Shown one piece after another: positions 25,269 to 32,673 of a stretch of DNA of 34,192 bases (positions are counted from its first letter, which is position 1; the number at the start of each line of letters is the position of its first letter). The notes below the pieces were generated by a model that had not been told where the DNA came from, made no database searches, and was given only the letters and a program-made list of their open reading frames with translations. Source of the stretch: Pseudomonadota bacterium (GTDB lineage Bacteria > Pseudomonadota > Alphaproteobacteria > G022571365); the NCBI GenBank assembly GCA_022571365.1, contig JACZXZ010000020.1:1-34192 (forward strand), given 5' to 3'. The translations under genes and the position numbers were made by a program.

Positions 25269-26027
25269 TCAGGTGGCCGTGTCCTCCACCGGCTTGCCGC
25301 CCAGGCTCCGGATCAGGTCCTTGAGCTCGGCCGCGGCTTGGTCGAGACGGTCGGTGTCGGTGCCGCGCACCACCAGGCTGATCCCAAACCGCCGGCTGCG
25401 GAAAAACGGGTAGCTGCCGATCTCCAGGTCGGGGTAGCGCTCCTGCAGCTCGCCCAAGCCTTGGGCGATCACCCCCTCGCCGAGAAAGGCGCTGACCGTG
25501 CGCGAGCTGATCGGCGCGCCGCCGGTGAGTTTGTACTTCACGCTTTCGAACATCGCCTGCATGACCGACGGTATGCCGGCCAAGACGAAGACGTTCTGGT
25601 ACTGGAAGCCCGGCGCCATGCTCACCGGATTTTCGATCAGGGTGGCGCCCTTGGGCATGTCGGCCATGCTGAGCCGGGCTTCGTTCAAGTCCTCGGGCTT
25701 GTAGCTTTGGCTGATGAGGGCGACCGCGTGCGGGTTGCGTTCGATCGGCACGCCGAAGGCCTTGGCGATGCACCGGGCGGTGATGTCGTCGTGGGTCGGG
25801 CCGATGCCGCCGGTGGTGAAGACGTAGTCGTAGGCCGTGCGACACTCGTTGACCGCCTTGACGATGTCCGCCTCGACGTCGGGAACGACCCGGACCTCCC
25901 GGAGCTCGAGGCCCAGCTCGTTGAGCCTGCGGCCGATATAGGCGAGGTTCGTGTCCTGGGTGCGGCCGGACAGGATCTCGTTGCCGATGATGATCAGGCA
26001 AACACTCGGAGTTTGCTTGTCCGACAT
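25269..26027 (-). CDS. MoCF-domain (CinA N-terminal-like) protein
   Basis: A 252-residue cytoplasmic protein with the pterin-binding MoCF_biosynth fold: GNEILSGRTQDTN near residue 15, TTGGIGPTHDD near 70, then the C-terminal domain of the CinA N-terminal half, containing GIPSVMQAMFES and FFRSRRFGISLVVRG. The C-terminal nicotinamide-deamidase half of CinA is missing, which is usual for this subfamily. It may bind molybdopterin or a nucleotide; the biochemical role of the family is poorly known. Start ATG 26027 is preceded by GGAGAG. It is not in operon with the cofactor genes upstream, but adds to the pterin-related content of the window. Confidence 0.8.
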   Translation of the reverse strand: MSDKQTPSVCLIIIGNEILSGRTQDTNLAYIGRRLNELGLELREVRVVPDVEADIVKAVNECRTAYDYVFTTGGIGPTHDDITARCIAKAFGVPIERNPHAVALISQSYKPEDLNEARLSMADMPKGATLIENPVSMAPGFQYQNVFVLAGIPSVMQAMFESVKYKLTGGAPISSRTVSAFLGEGVIAQGLGELQERYPDLEIGSYPFFRSRRFGISLVVRGTDTDRLDQAAAELKDLIRSLGGKPVEDTAT

Positions 26028-26664
26028 GGGCTCTCCGGATTCCTGGGCGGCGGCCATGATAGCGCAACTGGCGGCGGCGGCGAAAGCGGCGCGAGCCGGG
26101 GATCGGATGCCCCCAGGCGCGGCGAGGTCACTGACGCGCCTGTAGGAAACGTGCATGTTTGATACGGCGGCTTCAAATCGTCCAACGAGATCAGCCCCGC
26201 ATCGAGAGCCCACGACACCCATCGCCGGGCTGCGGACCAGAAAGCGGCGCGGCACACGGACGAGCAATCTGCCTCAGGGTTCCGTCTCATACTGAGGTAG
26301 CTCGTCGGTGATCGGATACCAGGGCACCTTCGATGAAAAGAAGCTTCGGGGCTGGATCAAGCAGAAAGAAAAGGAAGCACCCAGCGGCGATCGCGGATGT
26401 GGCAACGCGAAAGCTCGCTTTCCCGTACTGAGAGGGCCCGTATAGAGAAGGAATACGAACGCCTGGTATCGGGATCCAAGCGCCGAAAACGCTAACTGAG
26501 GAGCAAGTCCTGTTGGTTTGCCCCCGTTAAGTGGTCCAGCTTCTAAGTTAGGATCCGGGGGTGCCGGAAGGGCGAGGACGCGGTAGGGACCGGCGGTCCA
26601 CCTGAAGAACCTGAACCGTTTCACCCCGTCAGGGAATCCTCTGAATGGGGCGATCTACTGACGC
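26028..26664. other. 637-base gene-poor stretch, possible decayed coding sequence
   Basis: No complete gene is supported. In one plus-strand frame about 26360-26490 reads as a lysine/arginine/glutamate-rich segment ending in TERARIEKEYERLVSGSKRRKR and stop. In an adjacent frame LRGWIKQKEKE precedes it. Such charged helical sequence resembles transposase OrfA remnants, but I cannot assign a family. A minus-strand 116-residue frame covers the same bases but has no recognisable features. Confidence 0.3.
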
Positions 26665-27237
26665 TCAGTTCAGATCGTCGTCCTTCCAGAACTTCGTGCC
26701 TTGGATCGTCGCCATGAGCGCCAACCCGTGTTTGGTGATCTGGTAAAGCTTGATGCCCGACGCCACATCGATGGCGCCAGCGAAGGCCTCCCCCTTCTCA
26801 CCGGATATGGCCGCCGCGTCCGCCTGACCACCGGCCTGCCAGCCCTCCTCCACGAAGCGGTCGAGCGCGCCGCGTTCGGTAAATATGAAGATGCCGCGGA
26901 AATCCTTCACCCCGAGGCCGATGCCGACGCCGACGCTGTACATCTTCATGTAGGTGTCCTTCCCCGTCTCTTGGTCGTGCACGATGCCCCAGCCGCTGCC
27001 GGTCGAAAGCAAAAACAGATAGGTGCCAATGTTGCTGAAGGTGCCGTAGCCCACGGACGAGGCGATCTCGTTGCGCGCCTGGGGGTGTATCTCATAGAGT
27101 TCCGCAAGCGTGTCCGCGCGCATCTGCTGGGCGGTTTGCCGCTTCTCCTCGACCGTGTCGCCACTCGGCGACATACACCCAGTCATGAGGCCAATCAAAA
27201 AGAGTCCAGCGAACGCGGCTCCTGCTGTGCGAATCAT
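26665..27237 (-). CDS. SYLF/Ysc84-type lipoprotein
   Basis: A 190-residue lipoprotein: signal peptide with lipobox LMTGC (C21), followed by a SYLF-type lipid-binding domain. Visible features: GYGTFSNIGTYLFLLSTGSGWG, YSVGVGIGLGVKDF, and the C-terminal IKLYQITKHGLALMATIQGTKFW. Family members coat membranes and may bind phosphoinositides in eukaryotes, while bacterial members are usually of unknown role at the cell envelope. The true start is ATG 27237, with GGGAGG nine bases upstream. The longer frame upstream is an artefact of an open intergenic sequence. Confidence 0.8.
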   Translation of the reverse strand: MIRTAGAAFAGLFLIGLMTGCMSPSGDTVEEKRQTAQQMRADTLAELYEIHPQARNEIASSVGYGTFSNIGTYLFLLSTGSGWGIVHDQETGKDTYMKMYSVGVGIGLGVKDFRGIFIFTERGALDRFVEEGWQAGGQADAAAISGEKGEAFAGAIDVASGIKLYQITKHGLALMATIQGTKFWKDDDLN

Positions 27238-27416
27238 GATTCGCCTCCCATATCCTGCGAGTGGGTCATCCCAAACTTGATGGTCGTCACGCGCCACATT
27301 CCAAACGTCGCTGTCAGCGTGCTCCAGACTGTGAACCGCGGCAAACAGAGGATTGGGGGCGTAAGTAAAAAAAGGACGTAACGCTGCCCCCGGCTTCCAA
27401 CGGCCTGCCACCGGGT

Positions 27417-27458
27417 ATTGTACCACTCACATTGTACCACTCACATTGTACCACTCAC
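27417..27458. repeat. Tandem array, 14-bp unit, three exact copies
   Basis: ATTGTACCACTCAC repeats three times without a gap, followed by AATG. It lies upstream of the SYLF lipoprotein gene and downstream of the DUF3568-like gene. The gap 27238-27598 holds no other supported feature. Confidence 0.9.
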
Positions 27459-27598
27459 AATGTTAGTCTGTTCTGGTTTTGTACGACCAGTAGTATCGCT
27501 GCCGGGACTAGTCGAGAAATGGGAGCGGGACCGGGCAGAGTGCGAGGTGGACGCGGGCGAGCGCCTTAATCCCTCTTTATCTCTATCTCTCCTGTCAT

Positions 27599-28033
27599 TC
27601 ACTCGCCAGCTTGCTCTGCGCGTGCGATTTCTTCTTCCAGCGTGTGCACGATCTGAATAATGATTTCCCTTGCAGTGGCACTGTCCTTGAAGAAGAAATC
27701 GCCTCTATTTACGATGACCCGCATGCTAGTTGTCTTGTCCGTCAATGATTCCAGCTTGATATCGATCGTGCGGTCACTGGCCAGGGCCTCGATTTCGCGA
27801 CCGTACGCTGTCTCATTGTCTTTTGTTACCTTCATGTCCATCCAGTTCAGGGTCTTGAGCGACGCCAGCCGCAAATTCGGAAGCGGCGACGTAAAGGTCT
27901 TGTAAACGATCCCGTTCATGGTGTGTTCGATACCCGCGTCCATGGCTTGAGACCCAACGGTCAAGACGACAGGTGCGCATCCCTGATAGACAACCAAACT
28001 GACGATTATCACTGCGAGCCGGAGGCTATGCAT
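27599..28033 (-). CDS. DUF3568-like lipoprotein
   Basis: A 144-residue lipoprotein with signal peptide and lipobox YQGC (C19). The mature part resembles DUF3568 proteins: YKTFTSPLPNLRLASLKTL, then a beta-strand-rich segment (REIEALASDRTIDIKLESL) and a terminal helix region ending in HTLEEEIARAE. The role is unknown; such proteins sit in the outer membrane or periplasm. The chosen start ATG 28033 is preceded by GAGGAG at good spacing, and a start eleven codons upstream would put a charged segment before the signal. GC content is lower than in neighbours. It is a separate unit from the SYLF gene. Confidence 0.75.
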   Translation of the reverse strand: MHSLRLAVIIVSLVVYQGCAPVVLTVGSQAMDAGIEHTMNGIVYKTFTSPLPNLRLASLKTLNWMDMKVTKDNETAYGREIEALASDRTIDIKLESLTDKTTSMRVIVNRGDFFFKDSATAREIIIQIVHTLEEEIARAEQAGE

Positions 28034-28135
28034 GCCACGGCTCCTCTTCTTTCGGGAGGGCTCCACTAGAGGCAGGTCGCGGCGTCAGTCATGCGGCCTC
28101 CCCCGCGCTGCGATGGTGTCAACCCGGATGCAAGT

Positions 28136-28507
28136 TCAATTTTCGGACGCGATTATGTCTCCCATCTGACCTTCAAGTCTAACAATCGCGCCTGCCAGGC
28201 CCACGGCTTCATCGTCACTCATTTGAGAGAGCGTAGCTATCAGATCACTTTCAGCCCCTTGTGCCTTAACAGAAATTAATCTTCGTCGGTGTTTCTCGAA
28301 ATCACCCTTCATATGATTTGGGAAATCACGCGGAGATAGGGTTATGAAAACAACAGCCGCGTCGAAAAGCCTTTCCTCGATGCGTCCAGGACCAGTCGCC
28401 AGTTTTTGAACCGCGTTAGAGAGCTTTTCGTGCACGTAGATCCGGCGCTCTCTCTTAAGCTCTTCCAAGTCTGCCAGTGAGCCCTGATACTTCATGTGAA
28501 GACTCAA
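28136..28507 (-). CDS. Small hypothetical protein
   Basis: A 123-residue, charged, cytoplasmic protein I do not recognise. It is mostly helical, with an acidic/basic N-terminal helix (LADLEELKRERRIYVHEKL) and a long C-terminal helix without membrane segment. Start TTG 28507 is favoured over ATG 28495 because AAGGAGG lies nine bases before the TTG. A typical sigma-70-like promoter with a palindrome lies upstream, which supports that it is a real expressed gene. The GC content is low compared with neighbours, and it is divergent from sfsA. Function cannot be suggested. Confidence 0.6.
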   Translation of the reverse strand: MSLHMKYQGSLADLEELKRERRIYVHEKLSNAVQKLATGPGRIEERLFDAAVVFITLSPRDFPNHMKGDFEKHRRRLISVKAQGAESDLIATLSQMSDDEAVGLAGAIVRLEGQMGDIIASEN

Positions 28508-28560
28508 CGTTGGAGTCCTCCTTACATTGGGCTAGGCGGATGTTACCGCTGCTGATGTTG

Positions 28561-28595
28561 ATTATAGGCCTACTTACAGGCCTAAATAAAAGTGA
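28561..28595 (-). promoter_or_regulatory. Promoter with palindromic operator for the small gene at 28136-28507
   Basis: On the minus strand a perfect -10 TATAAT occupies 28566-28561. A 7-bp perfect palindrome, TAGGCCT-N6-AGGCCTA (28565-28584), overlaps it and fills the spacer. A weak -35 (TTATTT) lies 17 bases upstream. A repressor binding this palindrome would block the promoter. Confidence 0.55.
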
Positions 28596-28885
28596 TGACG
28601 ATCACACGTAGAAAATTTTTTATCGGTTTTTTAGGCGTATTCACAACTGCCTTCACGTCCAGAATACACCTGATCATCCGACATTATTATCCGAATTATC
28701 CGACATTTCCCATTTGACTCACTTTCGAGGGTCCAACCTGCCGGAGCGGCGGTCCGCAAAACGTTACTCAATATGACAAACGGTAGTCTCAGATTGTAAG
28801 GCGAGGAGAGTCGGCCCGCCGGATGTGCATTAATAGTATACATGCGTAATAAATGATGAACCCTCTTCTCCTTAAACGCGAAACT

Positions 28886-28910
28886 GGGGGCCGGTCATCC
28901 GGCCCCCTTT
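28886..28910 (+). terminator. Rho-independent terminator, strong GC hairpin
   Basis: GGGGGCCGG-TCAT-CCGGCCCCC followed by TTTCTT. Arms of nine bases match perfectly. On the plus strand no coding gene ends just upstream, so it may terminate a small RNA starting in the AT-rich stretch 28800-28870. It could also be used by an undetected gene. Confidence 0.75.
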
Positions 28911-29345
28911 CTTCTAGCCCCTCCGCCGCCTTATACGGCGCAAGGAGCGGCGAAGTTTGGTAACCAGGCGCGGGAGAGCTACCTGAATCTCCTGACGCGC
29001 ACGTAGCAGGCTCTGAGAGGCTGGCTCAGGAACGAGTCCCTAGGACGCCCCAGGAGATTTCTCTCCGACATCGCGCTCGAGAATGGCGCGGTGGTCAGCG
29101 CCCATTGTCCCAACCCCGGCTCCATGTCGGGGCTCGACCAGCCCGGCTCGGAGGTCTGGTTGTCCCGGTCCCGCAACCCCGCGCGCAAGCTCAACTACAC
29201 CTGGGAGCTCTTGCGCGTCGGGGGCGGCCTCGTCGGCATCAACACCGGCCGGACAAACGGCCTCGTCGAGGAAGCGGTCCGGGCCGGCCGGATCCCCGAG
29301 CTCCGGGGTTACGAGCGGGTCCGGCGCGAGGTCCGCTACGGCCGC

Positions 29346-29384
29346 CCTGCCTTCGCCGAAGCGGAGCTTCGGCTTCGCGCAGGC
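29346..29384. repeat. Short palindromic element in sfsA
   Basis: An imperfect palindrome with inner arms CTTCGCCGAAGC and GCTTCGGCTTCGC replaces the expected family residues in sfsA and shifts the frame. It resembles the core of the larger dispersed repeats downstream. Confidence 0.6.
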
Positions 29385-29464
29385 CCGCATCGACCTATTG
29401 CTCAAGGCGCCGGGGCGGCCCACTTGTTACGTAGAGGTCAAGAACGCCTCACCTGAAACGCGCC

Positions 29465-29566
29465 CGCGCTGCCTCCGGCGAAGCCTTTCCATCCTCCGTT
29501 CCACTCTCCGCAGTGCTACGGAGGATGGAAGGACGGGAGCACTGCGGAGGACGGGCGGCGAAGCCG
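29465..29566. repeat. Dispersed palindromic repeat, copy 1, inside sfsA
   Basis: Contains perfect inverted arms TCCATCCTCCG (29488-29498) with CGGAGGATGGA (29519-29529), and CTCCGCAGTGCT (29506-29517) with AGCACTGCGGAG (29538-29549), so two overlapping stem-loops can form. Its length is a multiple of three and the sfsA frame stays open through it. Confidence 0.8.
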
Positions 29567-29879
29567 AGCCGGCCGAGTTTCCCGACGCGGTCACGGCGCG
29601 GGGCACCCGGCACCTGGTCGAGCTCGCGGATCAGGTGGCGGCCGGGACGCGGGCGATCATGGTCTATGGGGTACAGCGCGAGGATTGCGGCGGCTTCGCC
29701 ATTGCCGCCGACATCGATCCGACCTATGACGCCGCCTTCCACGACGCGCTGGCCCGCGGCGTCGAGGTCCTATGCTATGCTTGCAAAGTGAGCCTCGAGG
29801 GCATTGAATTGGACCGGCCCCTGGCGATTGAGCCGTGATTCCTCGGCCGCCGGCGGGCCGCCGCCGGCCGGGCCGGGCG

Positions 29880-29999
29880 CCCGTCCTCCGTAGCCCCCTC
29901 CGCGGTGCTACGGAGGACGGGAGCACTGCGGAGGACGGGCGGCGAAGCCCGCCTGCGGGCCAAAGCCTTCGGCGGCGAAGCCGAACTGCGGAAGGTGGA
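29880..29999. repeat. Dispersed palindromic repeat, copy 2, between sfsA and map
   Basis: Shares GTCCTCCG, GCTACGGAGGACGGGAGCA, CTGCGGAGGACGGGCGGCG and CCTTCGGCGGCGAAGCCG with the other copies. It fills most of the gap between sfsA and map. Confidence 0.8.
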
Positions 30000-30011
30000 C
30001 TGGATGAAACC

Positions 30012-31184
30012 ATGAGCCGTATGGAGGTAAAGGACCACTGGCGGGTTGAGCAGGCCCGGATCAAGATCCACGGTCCGGAGGACTTCGAGGGCATGCGGCG
30101 GGCCGGACGGCTCGCGGCCGAGACCCTTGACTTCATAACGCCCCACGTCGGGGAAGGCGTCACCACCGGCGCGCTCGACCGGCTGTGCCACGATTTCATC
30201 ACCTCCCACGGCGCCATCCCGGCGCCGCTCAACTACCGCGGCTTCCCGAAGTCCATCTGCACCTCGGTCAATCACGTGGTGTGCCACGGCATTCCGGGCG
30301 AGAAACGGCTTCAGCGCGGCGACATCGTCAATATCGACGTCACCGTGATTGCCGACGGCTGGCACGGCGATACCAGCCGCATGTTCTTCATCGGAGAGGT
30401 CGGAAGGAAAGCGCGGCGGCTGGTCGACCTGACCTATGAGGTGATGATGCGCGGCGTGCGCGTGGTCAGGTCGGGGGCGCGCGTGGGCGATATCGGCCAC
30501 GCCATCCAGAGCTATGCCGAGGAACACCGGTTTTCGGTGGTGCGCGATTTCTGCGGCCACGGCCTCGGCCGGGTGTTCCACGACGCGCCTTCGATCCTGC
30601 ACTATGGCAGTCCCGGCACGGGGCCGGTCCTCGAGGCCGGCATGTTCTTCACCGTGGAGCCGATGATCAACGCCGGGCGCTATCACGTAAAGGTGCTCGC
30701 CGACGGCTGGACGGCGGTCACCAAGGACCGCTCGCTCTCGGCCCAGTTCGAGCACTCGGTCGGAGTGACCGCCGACGGCTGCGAGATCTTCACCACCTCG
30801 CCCGCGGGCCTCGACCGCCCGCCCTATCCACCCTCCGCAGTGCCACCCTCCGATCCACCCTCCGGCAGTGCCACTCTCCGCAGTGCCACCCTCCGCAGTC
30901 CGGCTTCGCCGAAGGCTACGCCGGAGGCGGCTGCCACCCTCCGTTCCACCCTCCGCAGTGCTACGGCCCGTCCTCCGCAGTGCTACGGAGGATGGAAGGA
31001 CGGGAGCACCGCGAAGGAGGGGGCCACGGGGGATGGGCGGATAGTAGGCGTGCTCGCGCTCTCTCAACCATGCGGCCGTGGCTTTGCCTCCGCTGAAGCT
31101 CTCGCCCGGCGAAGCCTCTCGCCCGGCGAAGTCTCGGCGAAGCGGGGCGGCGAAGCGGGGTCGGCGAAAGCGTGGCTTCCATGA
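30012..31184 (+). CDS. map: Methionine aminopeptidase, type I, with long repeat-derived tail
   Basis: Removes the N-terminal methionine from new proteins. The catalytic core has the five metal ligands D109 (VNIDVT), D120 (HGDTS), H183 (FCGHGLG), E216 (FTVEPM) and E247 (QFEHS). The usual protein ends at about residue 272 (AGLDRPPY). Here the frame stays open for a further 118 residues, rich in repeated [15 protein letters not shown] and PPQCYGG, encoded by the palindromic repeat at 30826-31020 and a cggcgaagc-rich stretch after it. The frame ends with ATGA overlapping the radC start at 31181, so the tail keeps the map-radC coupling. Start ATG 30012; ATG 30021 is an alternative. Confidence 0.9.
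   Translation: MSRMEVKDHWRVEQARIKIHGPEDFEGMRRAGRLAAETLDFITPHVGEGVTTGALDRLCHDFITSHGAIPAPLNYRGFPKSICTSVNHVVCHGIPGEKRLQRGDIVNIDVTVIADGWHGDTSRMFFIGEVGRKARRLVDLTYEVMMRGVRVVRSGARVGDIGHAIQSYAEEHRFSVVRDFCGHGLGRVFHDAPSILHYGSPGTGPVLEAGMFFTVEPMINAGRYHVKVLADGWTAVTKDRSLSAQFEHSVGVTADGCEIFTTSPAGLDRPPYPPSAVPPSDPPSGSATLRSATLRSPASPKATPEAAATLRSTLRSATARPPQCYGGWKDGSTAKEGATGDGRIVGVLALSQPCGRGFASAEALARRSLSPGEVSAKRGGEAGSAKAWLP
30826..31020. repeat. Dispersed palindromic repeat, copy 3, at the 3' end of map
   Basis: Composite copy in opposite orientation to copy 5, with CCACCCTCCGCAGT-like units, CCGGCTTCGCCGAAGGCT, then CTCCGCAGTGCTACGGAGGA. It is read in frame as part of Map. Confidence 0.8.
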
Positions 31185-31864
31185 GCAGTGAAAAACCCCA
31201 TTACCTCGGCCACCGCAAGCGGCTGAGAGAGCGGTTCATAAAAGCGGGCGGCGAGGCCCTTCCCGACTACGAGCTGCTCGAGCTGTTGCTGGCGCTGGCC
31301 AAGCCGCGGGGCGACGTGAAGCCGCTGGCCAAGAAGCTGCTCAAGCGATTCGGCGGTTTCGCGGCGGTGATCAGCGCCGAGCCCCGGGAGCTGACCGAGG
31401 TCGAGGGTGTCGCCGAGGCCACCGCGGTGGCGCTCAAGACCGTGCAGGCCGCGGCCCTCAGACTGGCCCGCGAGGAGGTGATGGCGCGGCCGGTTATCGG
31501 CTCGTGGGAGCGGCTCATCGCCTACTGCCGGATGGCCATGGCCCACAGCAAGACCGAGCAGTTCCGGCTTCTGTTCCTCGATCGCAAGAACGCGCTCATC
31601 GCCGACGAGCTGCAGCAGAGGGGTACGGTGGACCACACGCCGGTCTACACGCGCGAGGTGGTCAAGCGCGCCCTGGATCTCGGGGCCTCGGCCATCATCA
31701 TGGTCCACAACCATCCCTCGGGCGACCCGACGCCGTCCAAGGCCGACATCCTGATGACCCGCGAGGTGCGTGACGCGGCGGAGAAGCTGGGCATCGTGCT
31801 CCACGACCACGTCATCATCGGCCGCGGCGAGCACGCCTCGTTCAAGGCGCTGGGGTTGCTCTGA
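31181..31864 (+). CDS. radC: RadC family protein (JAMM domain)
   Basis: A 227-residue protein of the RadC/UPF0758 family. The first 85 residues contain a helix-hairpin-helix-like region ([16 protein letters not shown]). The C-terminal half has the JAMM metalloprotease-like motif [14 protein letters not shown]. The family was named for a DNA-repair phenotype that did not hold, and its role is open. Start ATG 31181 shares ATGA with the end of map, and a GTG at 31172 is possible. Its position after sfsA and map is the common alphaproteobacterial order. No unusual features are seen. Confidence 0.92.
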   Translation: MSSEKPHYLGHRKRLRERFIKAGGEALPDYELLELLLALAKPRGDVKPLAKKLLKRFGGFAAVISAEPRELTEVEGVAEATAVALKTVQAAALRLAREEVMARPVIGSWERLIAYCRMAMAHSKTEQFRLLFLDRKNALIADELQQRGTVDHTPVYTREVVKRALDLGASAIIMVHNHPSGDPTPSKADILMTREVRDAAEKLGIVLHDHVIIGRGEHASFKALGLL

Positions 31865-31902
31865 GCCCAGGGCCCGGAGGCCAGGTCGCGGGCCTTGGCC
31901 TA

Positions 31903-32092
31903 CTTCGCCGAAGGCTTCCACCCTCCGCGGTACTCCCGTCCTTCCATCCTCCGTAGCAGCTGCCTCCGGCATAGCCTTCGGCGAAACCGGGCTGCGGAGG
32001 ACGGGCCGCAGCACGCGCCGTCGCCTTAGCGGCTTTGGCGCGTCGGCGACTGTGGAGGGTGGCACGGAGGATGGAAAGGCTACGAAGGCGGG
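31903..32092. repeat. Dispersed palindromic repeat, copy 4, after radC
   Basis: Holds CTTCGCCGAAGG, TTCCATCCTCCGTAGCAGC, GCCTCCGGCATAGCCTTCGGCGAAACCGGGCTGCGGAGGACGG in shared order with copy 5, and then GAGGGTGGCACGGAGGATGGAA. Confidence 0.8.
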
Positions 32093-32188
32093 CCGGGGGA
32101 GTCTTGGCGAAAAATCTCGAGGGGTAAATTTTTTGAGGGTCCCTTTCCCGGCAGCTATGTTGCGACTAAGTATTATTTCAAAATGCGG

Positions 32189-32303
32189 CCGTCCTTAAGT
32201 GGGGCATGCCGCCGTCCTTAAGTGGGGCATGCGGCCGGCCTTAAGTGGGGCATGCCGCCGGCCTTAAGTGGGGCATACCGCCGTCCTCAGTGGGGTATAC
32301 CAA
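32189..32303. repeat. Tandem array, 23-bp unit, five copies
   Basis: GCCGTCCTTAAGTGGGGCATGCC-like units begin at 32189, 32212, 32235, 32258 and 32281, with drift in the last. The inner GGCATGCC is palindromic. No gene lies in the 809-base gap 31865-32673; the rest is repeat copies 4 and 5. Confidence 0.9.
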
Positions 32304-32439
32304 AGTATAGGGGGGTATACTAAAGTATTATTCACGATAAGGCCGTTCCTGGTAAGGATATGTCTCGCGGGAATGGGCTTATTGAACAAAGTGGCAACCG
32401 AACGACCCCTGTGCGGGGAGGGAGTCGAGGGGGAGCGAA

Positions 32440-32533
32440 CCCGTCCTTCCATCCTCCGTGGCACTGCGGAGGGCGGGCCGTGGCAGCTGCCTCCGGCATA
32501 GCCTTCGGCGAAGCCGGACTGCGGAGGGTGGAA
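32440..32533. repeat. Dispersed palindromic repeat, copy 5
   Basis: Cleanest copy: CCGTCCTTCCATCCTCCGTGG, CACTGCGGAGGGCGGGCCG, GCTGCCTCCGGCATAGCCTT, CGGCGAAGCCGGACTGCGGA then GGGTGGAA. Copy 3 contains its reverse complement almost intact. Confidence 0.8.
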
Positions 32534-32673
32534 GCGGGCATTGTGCGGGTCTTCGATCCCGCGGCCGAACCTGTTTTGGGCCCTTCGGTGAGCGGGGTTG
32601 TCGGCCAGAGTCGCACGAACCGGCACCACAATGCAGAGGATGCGGCGGTTCTCGTGGGGAGGAACAAAGCAGC

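Larger units (their letters stand above)
29007..29838 (+). pseudogene. sfsA: sfsA, broken by a frameshifting palindrome and a repeat insertion
   Basis: Sugar fermentation stimulation protein family, a DNA-binding/nuclease-like protein. The family sequence is readable in pieces. The phase starting at 29007 gives RRFLSDIALENG, VVSAHCPNPGSM, KLNYTWELL and REVRYG. At about 29346-29384 a palindrome rich in CTTCGCCGAAGC / GCTTCGGCTTCG shifts the frame by one base. The next phase continues with ARIDLLLKAPGRPTCYVEVKN. Then an in-frame insertion of about 34 codons (29465-29566), made of the dispersed repeat, precedes EFPDAVTARGTRHL and the normal C-terminus ending SLEGIELDRPL. No ATG, GTG or TTG start precedes the first family residues, so the 5' end is also lost. 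It lies upstream of map in the usual order. Confidence 0.8.

Noticed and set aside
26274-26624. 116-residue minus-strand frame
   Set aside because: Aromatic/proline-rich product without domain; overlaps the better remnant reading on the plus strand.
28631-28843. 70-residue minus-strand frame in the gap before sfsA
   Set aside because: No ribosome site or recognisable feature; likely chance.
29775-31067. 430-residue minus-strand frame over map
   Set aside because: Frame stays open because of the repeats and GC bias; map has all metal ligands on the other strand.
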